DNA of 32,803 nucleotides, taken from the NCBI GenBank assembly GCA_003246755.1, contig QKDC01000102.1, positions 1 through 32,803 of the forward strand, in the 5' to 3' direction. Positions 25,438 through 32,803 of this stretch are shown here, one piece after another (position 1 is the first letter of the stretch; each line of letters starts with the position of its first letter). This stretch comes from Gemmatimonadota bacterium (lineage in GTDB: Bacteria; Gemmatimonadota; Gemmatimonadetes; Gemmatimonadales; GWC2-71-9). The position numbers and the translations under genes are program-made. The notes under the pieces are model-generated. The model ran no database searches and was not told where the DNA came from. It saw nothing but the letters and a program-made list of their open reading frames with translations.

Positions 25438-28259
25438 CCTTTCGCCTCCAACCAGTTCGGTCCGACCCCCACATCCACAACCAGCGGTACGCGGAGGTTC
25501 GCGGCGCCTTCGAGATGCTGGCGCACCAGGGCTACAACCGCGTCGGTTTCCCCAGGTGGAGCCTCGAGGACCAGTTCATCGTGAACCTGGAGGAGGAGTT
25601 GGGCCTCGTGCCCTTGCTGCCCGAGCGCGTCGTGAATCCGGATCATGGCAACCTTGATGAGGTCGGCGGCCGACCCCTGCAACGGTGAGTTTTGAGCAAG
25701 GCGCTCGCCGAAGGCACGTACGTTGAAGTTGCGGTCTTTGATTTCCGGAACAAAACGACGGCGGTGAAACAAGGTCTCGACCCACCCTTGGGTCCTGGCC
25801 AGTTCCACCTGCCCGTCGAGCCATTCCCTGACGCCCGCAAACCGTTCGAAATAGTCCGCGATGAACGCCTTCGCCTCGTCCTGGGAGATGCCGAGTTGCC
25901 TGGCCAGCGCGAAGGCGCCCTGACCGTAAATCGTGGCAAAGTTGATGGTCTTCGCCTGGGCCCGCATCTCCGGCGTCACCTGCTCGGACGGCACATCAAA
26001 GATGATGGCCGCCGTCTGTCGGTGGATGTCCTCGCCCCGGCTGAATGCATCGACGAACGCCGGATCACCCGAGAAGTGTGCGAGCAGACGTAACTCGATT
26101 TGCGAGTAGTCTGCCACGACGAACAGCCAGCCCTCTCTCGGGACGAAGCCCCTCCGTATGGCCTCCCCACGTGGGGTCCGGATCGGGATGTTCTGGAGAT
26201 TGGGATCGGAAGACGAGAGCCTGCCGGTCGCGGCTCCGGTCTGGTTGAACGAGGTGTGAATCCGCCCGGTTCGCTGACTCACGCGTCTCGGCAGCACCTC
26301 TACGTAGGTGGATTGAAGTTTCTGCAGTTCCCGGTGTTCGAGGATCAGCCTGGGCACCTCGTGCCCCATGCCAGCGAGTTGCTCCAGGACCTCCGCGTCC
26401 GTCGATGCGCCGGTCTTGGTCTTCTTCAGCGTGGGCAACTGGAGTTTCTCAAACAACACCGTCGCCATCTGTTTGGGGCTGTTGAGATTGAACTCCACCC
26501 CGGCTTCGGTGGCGATGGCGATCTCAAGGGCTTCGAGGTCGCGTGCGAGGGCCTGCCCCAAGGACAAGAACAGCGCCTGGTCGATGGCAATCCCTGCCCA
26601 TTCCATGTCCGACAACACCGGAATCAGTGGGCGTTCGATCTCGCGATAGAGACGTTGGAGTCCGGGTTCCTGGAGGGTCGGCCGGAGGAGGTCGTGGAGC
26701 GCGTGAATCCCATCCATTTCTTGCGCACACAGGAGAACGACCTCCTCCATTCCCACTACTTCAGGCGCTCGCGCCGACTTGCCGCGACCGAGCAATGCCT
26801 CATGACCGGGAATCTGGCGCCCGAGATGCTCGAGTGAGAGTGCGGGGAGTGCATAGGTCCGACGCCCGGGGTCGGTCAAGAAGCTGGCGAGCATGACATC
26901 CACACCCAGGCCATTGAGTTCGACCCCCGCACCGCGGAGCGCTTCAAGCTCCGCCTTCAGGTCATGACCGTGCTTCGGGAGGTTCGCGTCGCCCAACAAC
27001 TCCCTCAGTGGCGCCAAGCCCTCTTGGGCAAACGGCGGAAGGTTGGGGGGTGGGTCACCTCCGGCGAGTGGACCATCCGGGGGTTCATGGGCAAAAGGGA
27101 AGTACCACACCGAGGACGGCGCAGCGGAGAGCGCCAACCCAACCAGCCGCCAGTCCCTTGGCTCGGGACCGGTCACCCACGATCGCACCACGACCTGTCC
27201 GGCGTCGCGAAGGTGTCGGACGGCGCGCCGGACCTCCTCCAAGGTCGTGACCACGTGGACGTGCGGCGCCGAGGGTTCGGGGGCTTCGAGGCCACCTTCC
27301 TCTACGTCACCCGCGGGGGCGGTTTCCTGCCCGGTGCCTAGAACGGTCGTCAGCGCGTCGGTCTCCAGCACCCTGCTGATGAGGGAATGAAACTCCAGGC
27401 GCGTCAGGACCGAGATCAGCGCGTCACGGTCCGCAGCCTGAACTTTCACATCCTCAAGGTCCAGGGTAACCGGCACATCGCACTGAATGGTCACGAGTTC
27501 CCGAGAGAGCCGGGCCTCATCCGCATGTGCCAGGAGCCCTTCGCGCGCGCGCTTCGATGACACCTCGGAGGCGCGAGCCAACAAGGAATCAAGATCACCG
27601 AATTCCGTGAGGAGCTTCCTTGCCCCCTTGTCCCCAATCCCTTTGACTCCTGGGACGTTGTCCGAGCTGTCTCCCACCAGCGCCAGATAGTCCACCACCC
27701 GCTCGGGGGCGACTCCGAGGCGTTCAGACGCGTTCGACGCATCCACCCAGTGCTCCTCGACTCCCGCGGGCCCTCCTCGCCCCGGGTTGAGCAGCATCAC
27801 GCCCGGCCGTACCAATTGGCAGAAATCCTTGTCGCCGGAAACGATGACCGCCTCGATCCCCTGCCCTGCCGCCTGCATCGCCATTGTACCGATCACATCG
27901 TCGGCCTCATAACCGGCTACCTCGATCACTGGAACACGAAATGCCGTCAGGAGATCACGGACGTGTTCGAGGGCGAGATCGAAATCGGCCTGCATCGCTT
28001 CGTCGAGTTTCTCGCGGGTCGACTTGTAGTCCGGGTAGCGCTCGGTACGACCGGAGTCACCAGCATCGTTGACCCACGCGATGAACTCGGGGTGGTGCTG
28101 AGCGCGCAGGCGGAGAAGGAAGTTGGCGACCCCCCAGGCGGCCGACGTGTTTTCTCCCCGCGTCGTCCTCAGGGGGCGGCTGATGAGGGCGTAAAACGCC
28201 CGGTACAGAATCGCGTAACCATCGAGGAGGAAGAGCCGCTGCTTCGCGGTGCTTGGCAT
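25434..28259 (-). CDS. polA: DNA polymerase I with degenerate proofreading domain
   Basis: A 941-residue family A polymerase for Okazaki-fragment processing and repair. The 5'-3' exonuclease domain (1-300) is intact, with GYEADD (117-121), SGDKDFCQLV (141-150) and GDSSDNVPGVKGIGDK. The polymerase domain (about 550-941) has motif A VADYSQIELRLLAH (Asp717), motif B RAQAKTINFATIYGQG and motif C QVHDELVLE (His893, Asp894). The middle 3'-5' exonuclease domain has lost its metal ligands: the DTE site reads VVVRSWVTGPEP (356-367), the second Asp site DLKAELEAL, and the YxxxD site LLCAQEMD, so proofreading is very likely absent. ATG 28259 has CGGAG upstream. The GWxTD gene ends 14 bases before, so the two are probably co-transcribed. 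Confidence 0.97.
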   Translation of the reverse strand: MPSTAKQRLFLLDGYAILYRAFYALISRPLRTTRGENTSAAWGVANFLLRLRAQHHPEFIAWVNDAGDSGRTERYPDYKSTREKLDEAMQADFDLALEHVRDLLTAFRVPVIEVAGYEADDVIGTMAMQAAGQGIEAVIVSGDKDFCQLVRPGVMLLNPGRGGPAGVEEHWVDASNASERLGVAPERVVDYLALVGDSSDNVPGVKGIGDKGARKLLTEFGDLDSLLARASEVSSKRAREGLLAHADEARLSRELVTIQCDVPVTLDLEDVKVQAADRDALISVLTRLEFHSLISRVLETDALTTVLGTGQETAPAGDVEEGGLEAPEPSAPHVHVVTTLEEVRRAVRHLRDAGQVVVRSWVTGPEPRDWRLVGLALSAAPSSVWYFPFAHEPPDGPLAGGDPPPNLPPFAQEGLAPLRELLGDANLPKHGHDLKAELEALRGAGVELNGLGVDVMLASFLTDPGRRTYALPALSLEHLGRQIPGHEALLGRGKSARAPEVVGMEEVVLLCAQEMDGIHALHDLLRPTLQEPGLQRLYREIERPLIPVLSDMEWAGIAIDQALFLSLGQALARDLEALEIAIATEAGVEFNLNSPKQMATVLFEKLQLPTLKKTKTGASTDAEVLEQLAGMGHEVPRLILEHRELQKLQSTYVEVLPRRVSQRTGRIHTSFNQTGAATGRLSSSDPNLQNIPIRTPRGEAIRRGFVPREGWLFVVADYSQIELRLLAHFSGDPAFVDAFSRGEDIHRQTAAIIFDVPSEQVTPEMRAQAKTINFATIYGQGAFALARQLGISQDEAKAFIADYFERFAGVREWLDGQVELARTQGWVETLFHRRRFVPEIKDRNFNVRAFGERLAQNSPLQGSAADLIKVAMIRIHDALGQQGHEAQLLLQVHDELVLEAPPGETDAVVALVRQHLEGAANLRVPLVVDVGVGPNWLEAKG

Positions 28260-28273
28260 CGGCTCCGAGTCGA

Positions 28274-29674
28274 TCAGTCGGGTGTGTTCTGGCGTTGTTG
28301 CGCGAGGACACGTACCCGGGCGAACTCCGCCCGCGACGCGGGGGTCAACCTCAACCGCGAGAACCCGATATTTCCCTCGAACAGGAGCTGGGTCCCGTAG
28401 GTGTTGTACTCCCAGAGGACGTATCGTTGGTCGTTGCCCGGAGGTGTTTCCTGAATCAGGTCGGGTTCCCCGAGTGTGATATAGACCTCACCGCGGTCGG
28501 TGCGCCATCCTCCCGTCGCGCCCCCCTCATCACGGAATCGCTGGTTCGCGATCGCAATGCGCGTGAAGTAGCGGTCCAGTGCTTCGTTGTCGGCCGTGCT
28601 CGGATTGGGATCGGTTTCTTTCCAAAACACTCTCCACAGCGCGGGTCGTTCTTCCGGGGCGGCCCTCCGCAGAGCGTCCAGGCGGTCGTCCTGTCCGAAA
28701 TAGCGGAGGAGGCTGAAGAGGTTGTCGTAGTTGGTGAGAGCCCACGACCGCGAAAAGGAGACCAGCGCTGTCAAACGCTTCGTGGAGTCCCCGGGGTCAC
28801 CAACCTGAAGCACCAAACGGCCTAACGCAGGGGTTTCGGCCGGCAGGTGGAACAGATGTCCTTCGACCGCCATCCCGCCCTTGAAGGAGAGAGCCAGGGT
28901 ATGCGACTCGTTTCCGAATTCATCGGTCGTCCTAAACGGCACCTCGGTCTGTCCCCCGAACCCGTACCCCTCGACGTAGACGGAGAGCGAATCATCGCCG
29001 TGTGCCACCATTCCGCGGGGGTTGAGCAGGATCTGTGGCTCGGCCCATATGTTCTTTCGCGGGGTCGCCTGGTAGACCAGAATGGGTGCGGTGGTCGAGC
29101 CAACGCCGAGACGCGGAACCCGAACCGTGGACTCGGTCTGGCTGAATGAAGCCGAACCGGGGTCACGGACCGTCACCGTGACACGGTACACATCGGGTTC
29201 AAGGAGAAAGCCCTGCTGGAACACGACGGATTCGTCCGACCGCTGGGTTTCCTGAAACGTGGCGACGCTCACGACTTCGTTTCGAGCGTAGAACACCGGG
29301 AGTTGATCCGGACGGTGGAACGCCATTTCGACTCGATACCGTGCGACGAAATCCCTCCCGGAACGCTGAAAGGCCAAGGTCCGGTTGTCGAGCGAGATCC
29401 CCATGAGCGTGAGTGTGGAGTCCCCGCGGCCGGCAAGGAATGCCAGTTGGCCGACGAAGGAGATCGGTGGCCCGGCGGCGATTCGTCCAATGCGTTGATA
29501 GAGGCCGGTCAGGTTGAAGAGCTCGTTGAGGGTCTCTTCGGCCGTTCCGGGCTGACCGGCGGCAAGTTCGTTACGCGGGGGTCCCGCCGCACATCCTGCG
29601 AAGACAACGGTGGCCGCGAGCGCCCCCAAGAGGGCGCGATGACGTTGGACGAGGTGGTGTGACAAAACGGACAT
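28274..29674 (-). CDS. GWxTD domain-containing lipoprotein
   Basis: A 466-residue predicted lipoprotein: a basic start, hydrophobic stretch LLGALAATVVFAG and lipobox Cys28. The middle consists of repeated beta-rich segments. The C-terminal GWxTD domain contains GGWRTDRGEVYITLGEPD (GWRTD at 389-393) followed by YVLWEYNTYGTQLLFEG. The domain is frequent in Gemmatimonadota, Acidobacteriota and Bacteroidota-related lineages, and its role is not established; envelope protein handling is a guess. ATG 29674 is 121 bases from the divergent kinase start. polA follows by 14 bases, an odd pairing of envelope lipoprotein and replication enzyme. Confidence 0.88.
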   Translation of the reverse strand: MSVLSHHLVQRHRALLGALAATVVFAGCAAGPPRNELAAGQPGTAEETLNELFNLTGLYQRIGRIAAGPPISFVGQLAFLAGRGDSTLTLMGISLDNRTLAFQRSGRDFVARYRVEMAFHRPDQLPVFYARNEVVSVATFQETQRSDESVVFQQGFLLEPDVYRVTVTVRDPGSASFSQTESTVRVPRLGVGSTTAPILVYQATPRKNIWAEPQILLNPRGMVAHGDDSLSVYVEGYGFGGQTEVPFRTTDEFGNESHTLALSFKGGMAVEGHLFHLPAETPALGRLVLQVGDPGDSTKRLTALVSFSRSWALTNYDNLFSLLRYFGQDDRLDALRRAAPEERPALWRVFWKETDPNPSTADNEALDRYFTRIAIANQRFRDEGGATGGWRTDRGEVYITLGEPDLIQETPPGNDQRYVLWEYNTYGTQLLFEGNIGFSRLRLTPASRAEFARVRVLAQQRQNTPD

Positions 29675-29753
29675 TATGGTCCCCGCAAGTTCAGAGCGTT
29701 ATGGTTGCCCGGGAGACGATCCGCCAAGCAGGGAGGGACACGCGACACGCCGC

Positions 29754-29783
29754 TTGCCGCATCGCCTACGGCGCGTGTAGCTT
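29754..29783 (+). promoter_or_regulatory. possible promoter of the kinase-pyrE unit
   Basis: TTGCCG (29754-29759, 4/6), an 18-base spacer and TAGCTT (29778-29783, 3/6) lie 12 bases before the kinase ATG, which has no Shine-Dalgarno. The transcript would have a leader of only a few bases. The match is weak. Confidence 0.25.
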
Positions 29784-29795
29784 CTCCGAACTCCA

Positions 29796-30701
29796 ATGGG
29801 CCAAGATAATCTGATCGGAACGACCGTGGCTGGCTACCGCCTCCTGAAACACGCGGGGGAGGGTGGAACCGCGCTCGTCTACAAGGCTGAGCACCCCGAA
29901 CGCGGCCCGGTGGCCATCAAGATCCTGCGCGGCAAGCAGGCCGAAGACCCCGTCGCCGTCCAGCGCTTTCTGAAGGAAGGGGACTTCGGGGTAAAGGCCG
30001 CTCACCCGAACATCATCAAGACCTTCGATTTCGGTGAGGAGAACGGCCTCTACTACATCGCCCTCGAATGGGCGGATGGTGAGCCCCTGGCCAATTTCAT
30101 GGCGGCGGCGGGGAAGGTCGCCCCAACGCTCGTGGCGCGAATCATCAATCAATTGGGCGAGGCCCTCACTGCCGCCCACAGGGCGGGGATCATCCATCGG
30201 GACCTCAAGCCCGCGAATATCATGTATGACCCGGCCACACAGACCGCCCGGCTGCTCGATTTCGGCATCGCCCGAGACACCGAGGACGCCCCGGAAGCGA
30301 GGCTCACCCGTGCGGGATTCTTTGTGGGGACCCTCCAGTATGTCGCGCCCGAGGCGTTGAGTGGTGAGCTCGTCAGCGAACAGGCCGACGTTTACAGCCT
30401 TGCGACCATCGCATACCACCTCCTCACTGGGAAACTCCCTTTCTCGGGGCGCAACCCGCGTGAGTTGTTCCAACAACTACTAAGCCAGGATCCGATCCCC
30501 CTCGAGGAAGCTGCCGAGAACACGCGCTTCAGTCCCGCCCTCACAGCGGCCGTGATGAAAGGCCTGGAAAGAGACATCGGGAAGCGGTGGAAGACGGTTG
30601 ACGATTTCGCGATGGCCGTATCCGAGGCGGCCTCGGGGGGTGGGGGCTCCTCCGAACCCAAAGGGGGGCTATTCTCGCGGCTGCTCGGACGCAAGAAGTA
30701 A
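29796..30701 (+). CDS. Ser/Thr protein kinase, soluble with basic C-terminal tail
   Basis: A 301-residue Hanks-type kinase. The Gly-loop is AGEGGTALVYKA (third glycine replaced by Ala26), the ATP Lys is in VAIKIL (Lys42), and catalytic motifs are HRDLKPAN (134-141), DFGIA (155-159) and VAPEAL. All phosphotransfer residues are present. Unlike PknB there is no membrane helix or extracellular sensor; instead a Gly/Ser linker (about 278-286) leads to GGLFSRLLGRKK, a short amphipathic basic tail that could bind membranes. The gene has no ribosome-binding site before ATG 29796. pyrE starts 8 bases after its stop, so the two are coupled. Confidence 0.93.
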   Translation: MGQDNLIGTTVAGYRLLKHAGEGGTALVYKAEHPERGPVAIKILRGKQAEDPVAVQRFLKEGDFGVKAAHPNIIKTFDFGEENGLYYIALEWADGEPLANFMAAAGKVAPTLVARIINQLGEALTAAHRAGIIHRDLKPANIMYDPATQTARLLDFGIARDTEDAPEARLTRAGFFVGTLQYVAPEALSGELVSEQADVYSLATIAYHLLTGKLPFSGRNPRELFQQLLSQDPIPLEEAAENTRFSPALTAAVMKGLERDIGKRWKTVDDFAMAVSEAASGGGGSSEPKGGLFSRLLGRKK

Positions 30702-30709
30702 GGGCCGAG

Positions 30710-31264
30710 GTGGGGGAGCGTCCGGACCTCATCCGACTCCTCCAGAGGCGCTCGGTCTCCCACGGTGAGTTCCTGCTGGCTTCAGGGAAACGATCAACCT
30801 ACTACATCGATGCCCGCCGCACGACCATGTCCGCCGAGGGCCAGTTCGTGATTGGCCGCGCCGGCTTGAACGCCATCCGTGCCGCGGGCTGGGCCCCCGC
30901 GTCCGTCGGGGGGCTCACCATGGGTGCCGATCCTGTGGCCTACGCCATCGCCCGAGCCAGTATCGATTCTCCCCCCACCGTCGACGCCTTCAGTGTACGT
31001 AAGGATCCGAAATCTCATGGAACGGGCCGCCGGATCGAGGGAGTATTCGAGCCGCACACCCCCGTCGTAGTCATCGAGGATGTGATTACGACAGGGGGGT
31101 CAGCTCTCCGGGCTGCGGAGGCGCTTCGAGAGGAGGGGGCGACGATTCTCGGCGTCCTCGCCGTGGTTGATCGTGAAGAGGGGGGGCGAGAAGCCTTGGA
31201 GAAGCTAGGATATCACGTTGTTGTCTTAACTACTACTACGGAACTCCTCCACGTGGTGAGCTGA
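30710..31264 (+). CDS. pyrE: orotate phosphoribosyltransferase
   Basis: A 184-residue enzyme joining orotate and PRPP to give orotidine 5'-phosphate in pyrimidine synthesis. The PRPP loop is VVVIEDVITTGGSA (119-132), the flexible catalytic loop is VRKDPKSHGTGRRIEG (96-111) with Lys98, Lys101 and His103, and the N-terminal SGKRSTYYIDAR (25-36) is typical. The GTG start at 30710 follows the kinase stop by 8 bases with an AAGGG near the junction. Its stop is 3 bases from the stop of the convergent regulator. No other pyr gene is in the window. Confidence 0.96.
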   Translation: MGERPDLIRLLQRRSVSHGEFLLASGKRSTYYIDARRTTMSAEGQFVIGRAGLNAIRAAGWAPASVGGLTMGADPVAYAIARASIDSPPTVDAFSVRKDPKSHGTGRRIEGVFEPHTPVVVIEDVITTGGSALRAAEALREEGATILGVLAVVDREEGGREALEKLGYHVVVLTTTTELLHVVS

Positions 31265-31267
31265 CGG

Positions 31268-32140
31268 TCAAACCACATCCTGCCTCGAGATAAACTCCGC
31301 CTCCGGGCCGATCGGCCGAAACCCTTGCCACGCATTGACATACGGATCCACAAAGAGCCGAAGGAATCGATCCAACGCTATTGGGAATGGGAACCGTTGC
31401 CGAAACTCCGAACAGGTGATACCAAGAGCCGAGCGAACATGTCGACCGAAGCTCTGGGGTGATGAGCATTCGAGTCGATACGCCACATCCGCGATCGACA
31501 GGCCACCGTTCTCAAACAACTGCGCGGCGAACAGCAGTCGGATACCGGCGAGGTAGCGCTTCGCTGATGGCAGCCTCGCACGAGTGAACCTGGACATCAG
31601 AGTGCTCGGGCACACCCCGAAGACCTTGGCGAGCCCACGGACCGTGGGGGTTGTGGGAGCCAAACGGACCGTGGCCTCCAGGAAGATCCGAGCATCCCGG
31701 TGTATCTCTGGTAGCCTCTCGATCAGGGGTCCTAGAATCCTGGCAGACTGTCGTGTCGTGGGTTGCGACACCAGGTGCCGGAGGCGGCCCCACCCCGTGG
31801 GGACGGTAACGTCGACAACATCCCTCACGCCCGAGGCTCCCAGCCGGAGGAGGGCGGCGGGGGTCTCAGCATCGTGCCGACTGACGAGAGCGACGGCCGG
31901 GAGCCCGGGGAATGACTGGACCAGTCTGCTCACCGCAGCGCTTGCAGTTCGATCGCAACGGTGCACTGAGACGAGCACCGCATCGACCGGTCGCTCGCGA
32001 ACCACCGCCATGGCCTCGCCAACGGATTCCCGATGGACCAGATTGAAACACCCACTCCCCGCCGCCTCGACCCGCGAACGCTCGGCGGGCTCGAGTACGG
32101 CCGCGACCGTGGTCTGGGACTGTTCGGAATACCGGTCCAT
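31268..32140 (-). CDS. AraC-family regulator with pseudo-receiver N-terminal domain
   Basis: A 290-residue regulator. Residues 10-125 look like a receiver fold (alternating strands TVAAVLEP, VDAVLVSVHRCD, LPAVALVSRHD) but lack a convincing phospho-acceptor Asp: the strand that should end in Asp reads VLVSVHRC. Residues 150-251 form the AraC double helix-turn-helix (TVRGLAKVFGVCPSTLMSRF and LSIADVAYRLECSSPQSFGRH). About 40 further residues follow. I chose ATG 32140 with GAGG/GGAAGG upstream; the frame is open to 32410, but that would overlap the divergent kinase gene. Target genes are unknown; the divergent kinase 231 bases away is the obvious candidate. Confidence 0.87.
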   Translation of the reverse strand: MDRYSEQSQTTVAAVLEPAERSRVEAAGSGCFNLVHRESVGEAMAVVRERPVDAVLVSVHRCDRTASAAVSRLVQSFPGLPAVALVSRHDAETPAALLRLGASGVRDVVDVTVPTGWGRLRHLVSQPTTRQSARILGPLIERLPEIHRDARIFLEATVRLAPTTPTVRGLAKVFGVCPSTLMSRFTRARLPSAKRYLAGIRLLFAAQLFENGGLSIADVAYRLECSSPQSFGRHVRSALGITCSEFRQRFPFPIALDRFLRLFVDPYVNAWQGFRPIGPEAEFISRQDVV

Positions 32141-32267
32141 CGCCTCGCCTTCCGTGTAACTCAGGACGGGGGACGATACTCGCCGTGTCTCAACCGGGGA
32201 TAAATTCGGAACGTCGGCAAAAGAGGATAGAGGGGTCCTCGTGCAACCCAAAGGCCCCCCTGGTCGT

Positions 32268-32282
32268 CTATAGTAGATATAG
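32268..32282. promoter_or_regulatory. AT-rich inverted repeat between regulator and kinase
   Basis: CTATA-GTAGA-TATAG is a perfect 5-bp dyad and the main AT-rich spot in the 231-base divergent region 32141-32371. It includes TATAGT, a 5/6 match to a -10 on the plus strand. It could be a promoter core or an AraC-type site. A second short dyad, GAGG-GGT-CCTC, lies at 32230-32240. Confidence 0.35.
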
Positions 32283-32371
32283 GCCATGAGCCCGGATCCC
32301 CAGCTTCTCGGACAGGGGAGCGGGAGACGTGTCTCTAAACCATTTAGTGACAACGCTTTGAGGTGTTCTTG

Positions 32372-32803
32372 GTGAGCAGTTCCACGAATGACCTTGCCAC
32401 CATGCTCCAAAACGCGCTCGGGGAGCAGTACCGGATCGAGCGCGAAATTGGCCGTGGGGGCATGGGCGTGGTCTATTTGGCCACCGACCTCGCCCTGGAG
32501 CGAACCGTCGCGGTCAAAGTCATCAGCCCCGAGCTAGCCCTCCACCAGGCCCTGGCCGATCGTTTCATCGCGGAAGCGCGTCTCATCGCCCGCGTCCGGC
32601 ATCCCAATATCCTCTCCGTGTACACTGCTGGTGCCACCCAGGGCCTCCTCTATTACGTGATGGACTACGTCGAAGGCCGGAGCCTTCGCGAACTCCTCCA
32701 GCGCGAGGGGCGACTGGACCCGGCCCTCGCCATGAGCCTCTCCGCCGATATCGCCGCTGCCCTTGATGCCGCCGCCCGGGCCGGGGTGGTCCACCGCGAC
32801 ATC
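32372..32803 (+). CDS. Ser/Thr protein kinase, N-terminal part (cut by window end)
   Basis: The open frame runs 144 codons to the window edge. It begins VSSSTNDLATML and shows a canonical Gly-loop (EIGRGGMGVVYLA), ATP Lys in VAVKVI, RHPNILSVY, DYVEGRSL and VVHRDI, where the window ends inside the catalytic loop. This is the PknB/Stk family. GTG 32372 has GAGG 8 bases upstream and is preferred; ATG 32402 is an alternative. In this lineage such genes often continue with a membrane helix and a TPR or WD-like sensor part, which cannot be seen here. It is divergent from the AraC-type regulator. Confidence 0.93.
   Translation, partial: MSSSTNDLATMLQNALGEQYRIEREIGRGGMGVVYLATDLALERTVAVKVISPELALHQALADRFIAEARLIARVRHPNILSVYTAGATQGLLYYVMDYVEGRSLRELLQREGRLDPALAMSLSADIAAALDAAARAGVVHRDI

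Noticed and set aside
32141-32410. Longer N-terminus for the AraC-type regulator
   Set aside because: It would overlap the divergent kinase gene and cover the promoter region; ATG 32140 has a good ribosome-binding site.
1-32803. tRNA, rRNA, CRISPR, insertion sequence or prophage signals
   Set aside because: No cloverleaf with a T-loop, no regularly spaced repeats, no transposase or integrase motifs were found by eye; a short or divergent RNA could still be missed.

Overview
The window looks like chromosomal DNA of a GC-rich, didermic bacterium. My best guess is a member of Gemmatimonadota or a close relative. The reasons are a GWxTD-domain lipoprotein, two Hanks-type Ser/Thr kinases in 3 kb, a patatin with an outer-membrane barrel ending in Phe, and GTG/TTG starts. 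This is inference from gene content. No rRNA, tRNA, insertion sequence, integrase or CRISPR array was recognised, and all complete genes appear intact.

Region 1 (1-7507) holds membrane and glycan/lipid genes: a GT-C-like membrane protein, a second multi-pass protein co-directional with a dolichyl-phosphate-type GT2 glycosyltransferase, a divergent large membrane protein, a SAM methyltransferase and a PAP2/inositolphosphotransferase-like enzyme. Together they suggest assembly or remodelling of a polyprenyl-linked glycan or a head-group-modified lipid. Region 2 (7536-9810) is a NatAB-like ABC exporter in front of the PAP2 gene.

Region 3 (9927-16586, minus strand) is a complete SUF iron-sulfur assembly operon, sufR-sufB-sufC-sufD-sufS-sufU. 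It continues with a bacilliredoxin gene and ends in a 94-residue protein I cannot name. Junctions are ATGA/GTGA overlaps or gaps of at most 10 bases, and a strong hairpin with a GAAA loop closes it. This is the best candidate for an under-described module: Fe-S assembly, thiol redox repair and an orphan protein in one coupled transcript.

Region 4 (16808-25437) carries peptide deformylase, a dienelactone hydrolase, a PlpD-like patatin, a seven-iron ferredoxin, RNase D behind a dyad-rich 215-base intergenic stretch, a MIP18/SufT-type Fe-S protein, a membrane-anchored matrixin-like protease and an MMPL transporter. Region 5 (25434-29674) is GWxTD lipoprotein plus DNA polymerase I with a degenerate proofreading domain. 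Region 6 (29796-32803) has a kinase with a basic tail, pyrE, an AraC-type regulator with a pseudo-receiver, and the start of a second kinase that runs off the window.

The layout is very compact. Of six convergent gene pairs, four overlap, two of them by exactly the palindrome CTAG. One divergent pair has start codons only 5 bases apart. Several genes lack a Shine-Dalgarno sequence and have promoter-like hexamers placed for leaderless or nearly leaderless transcripts.
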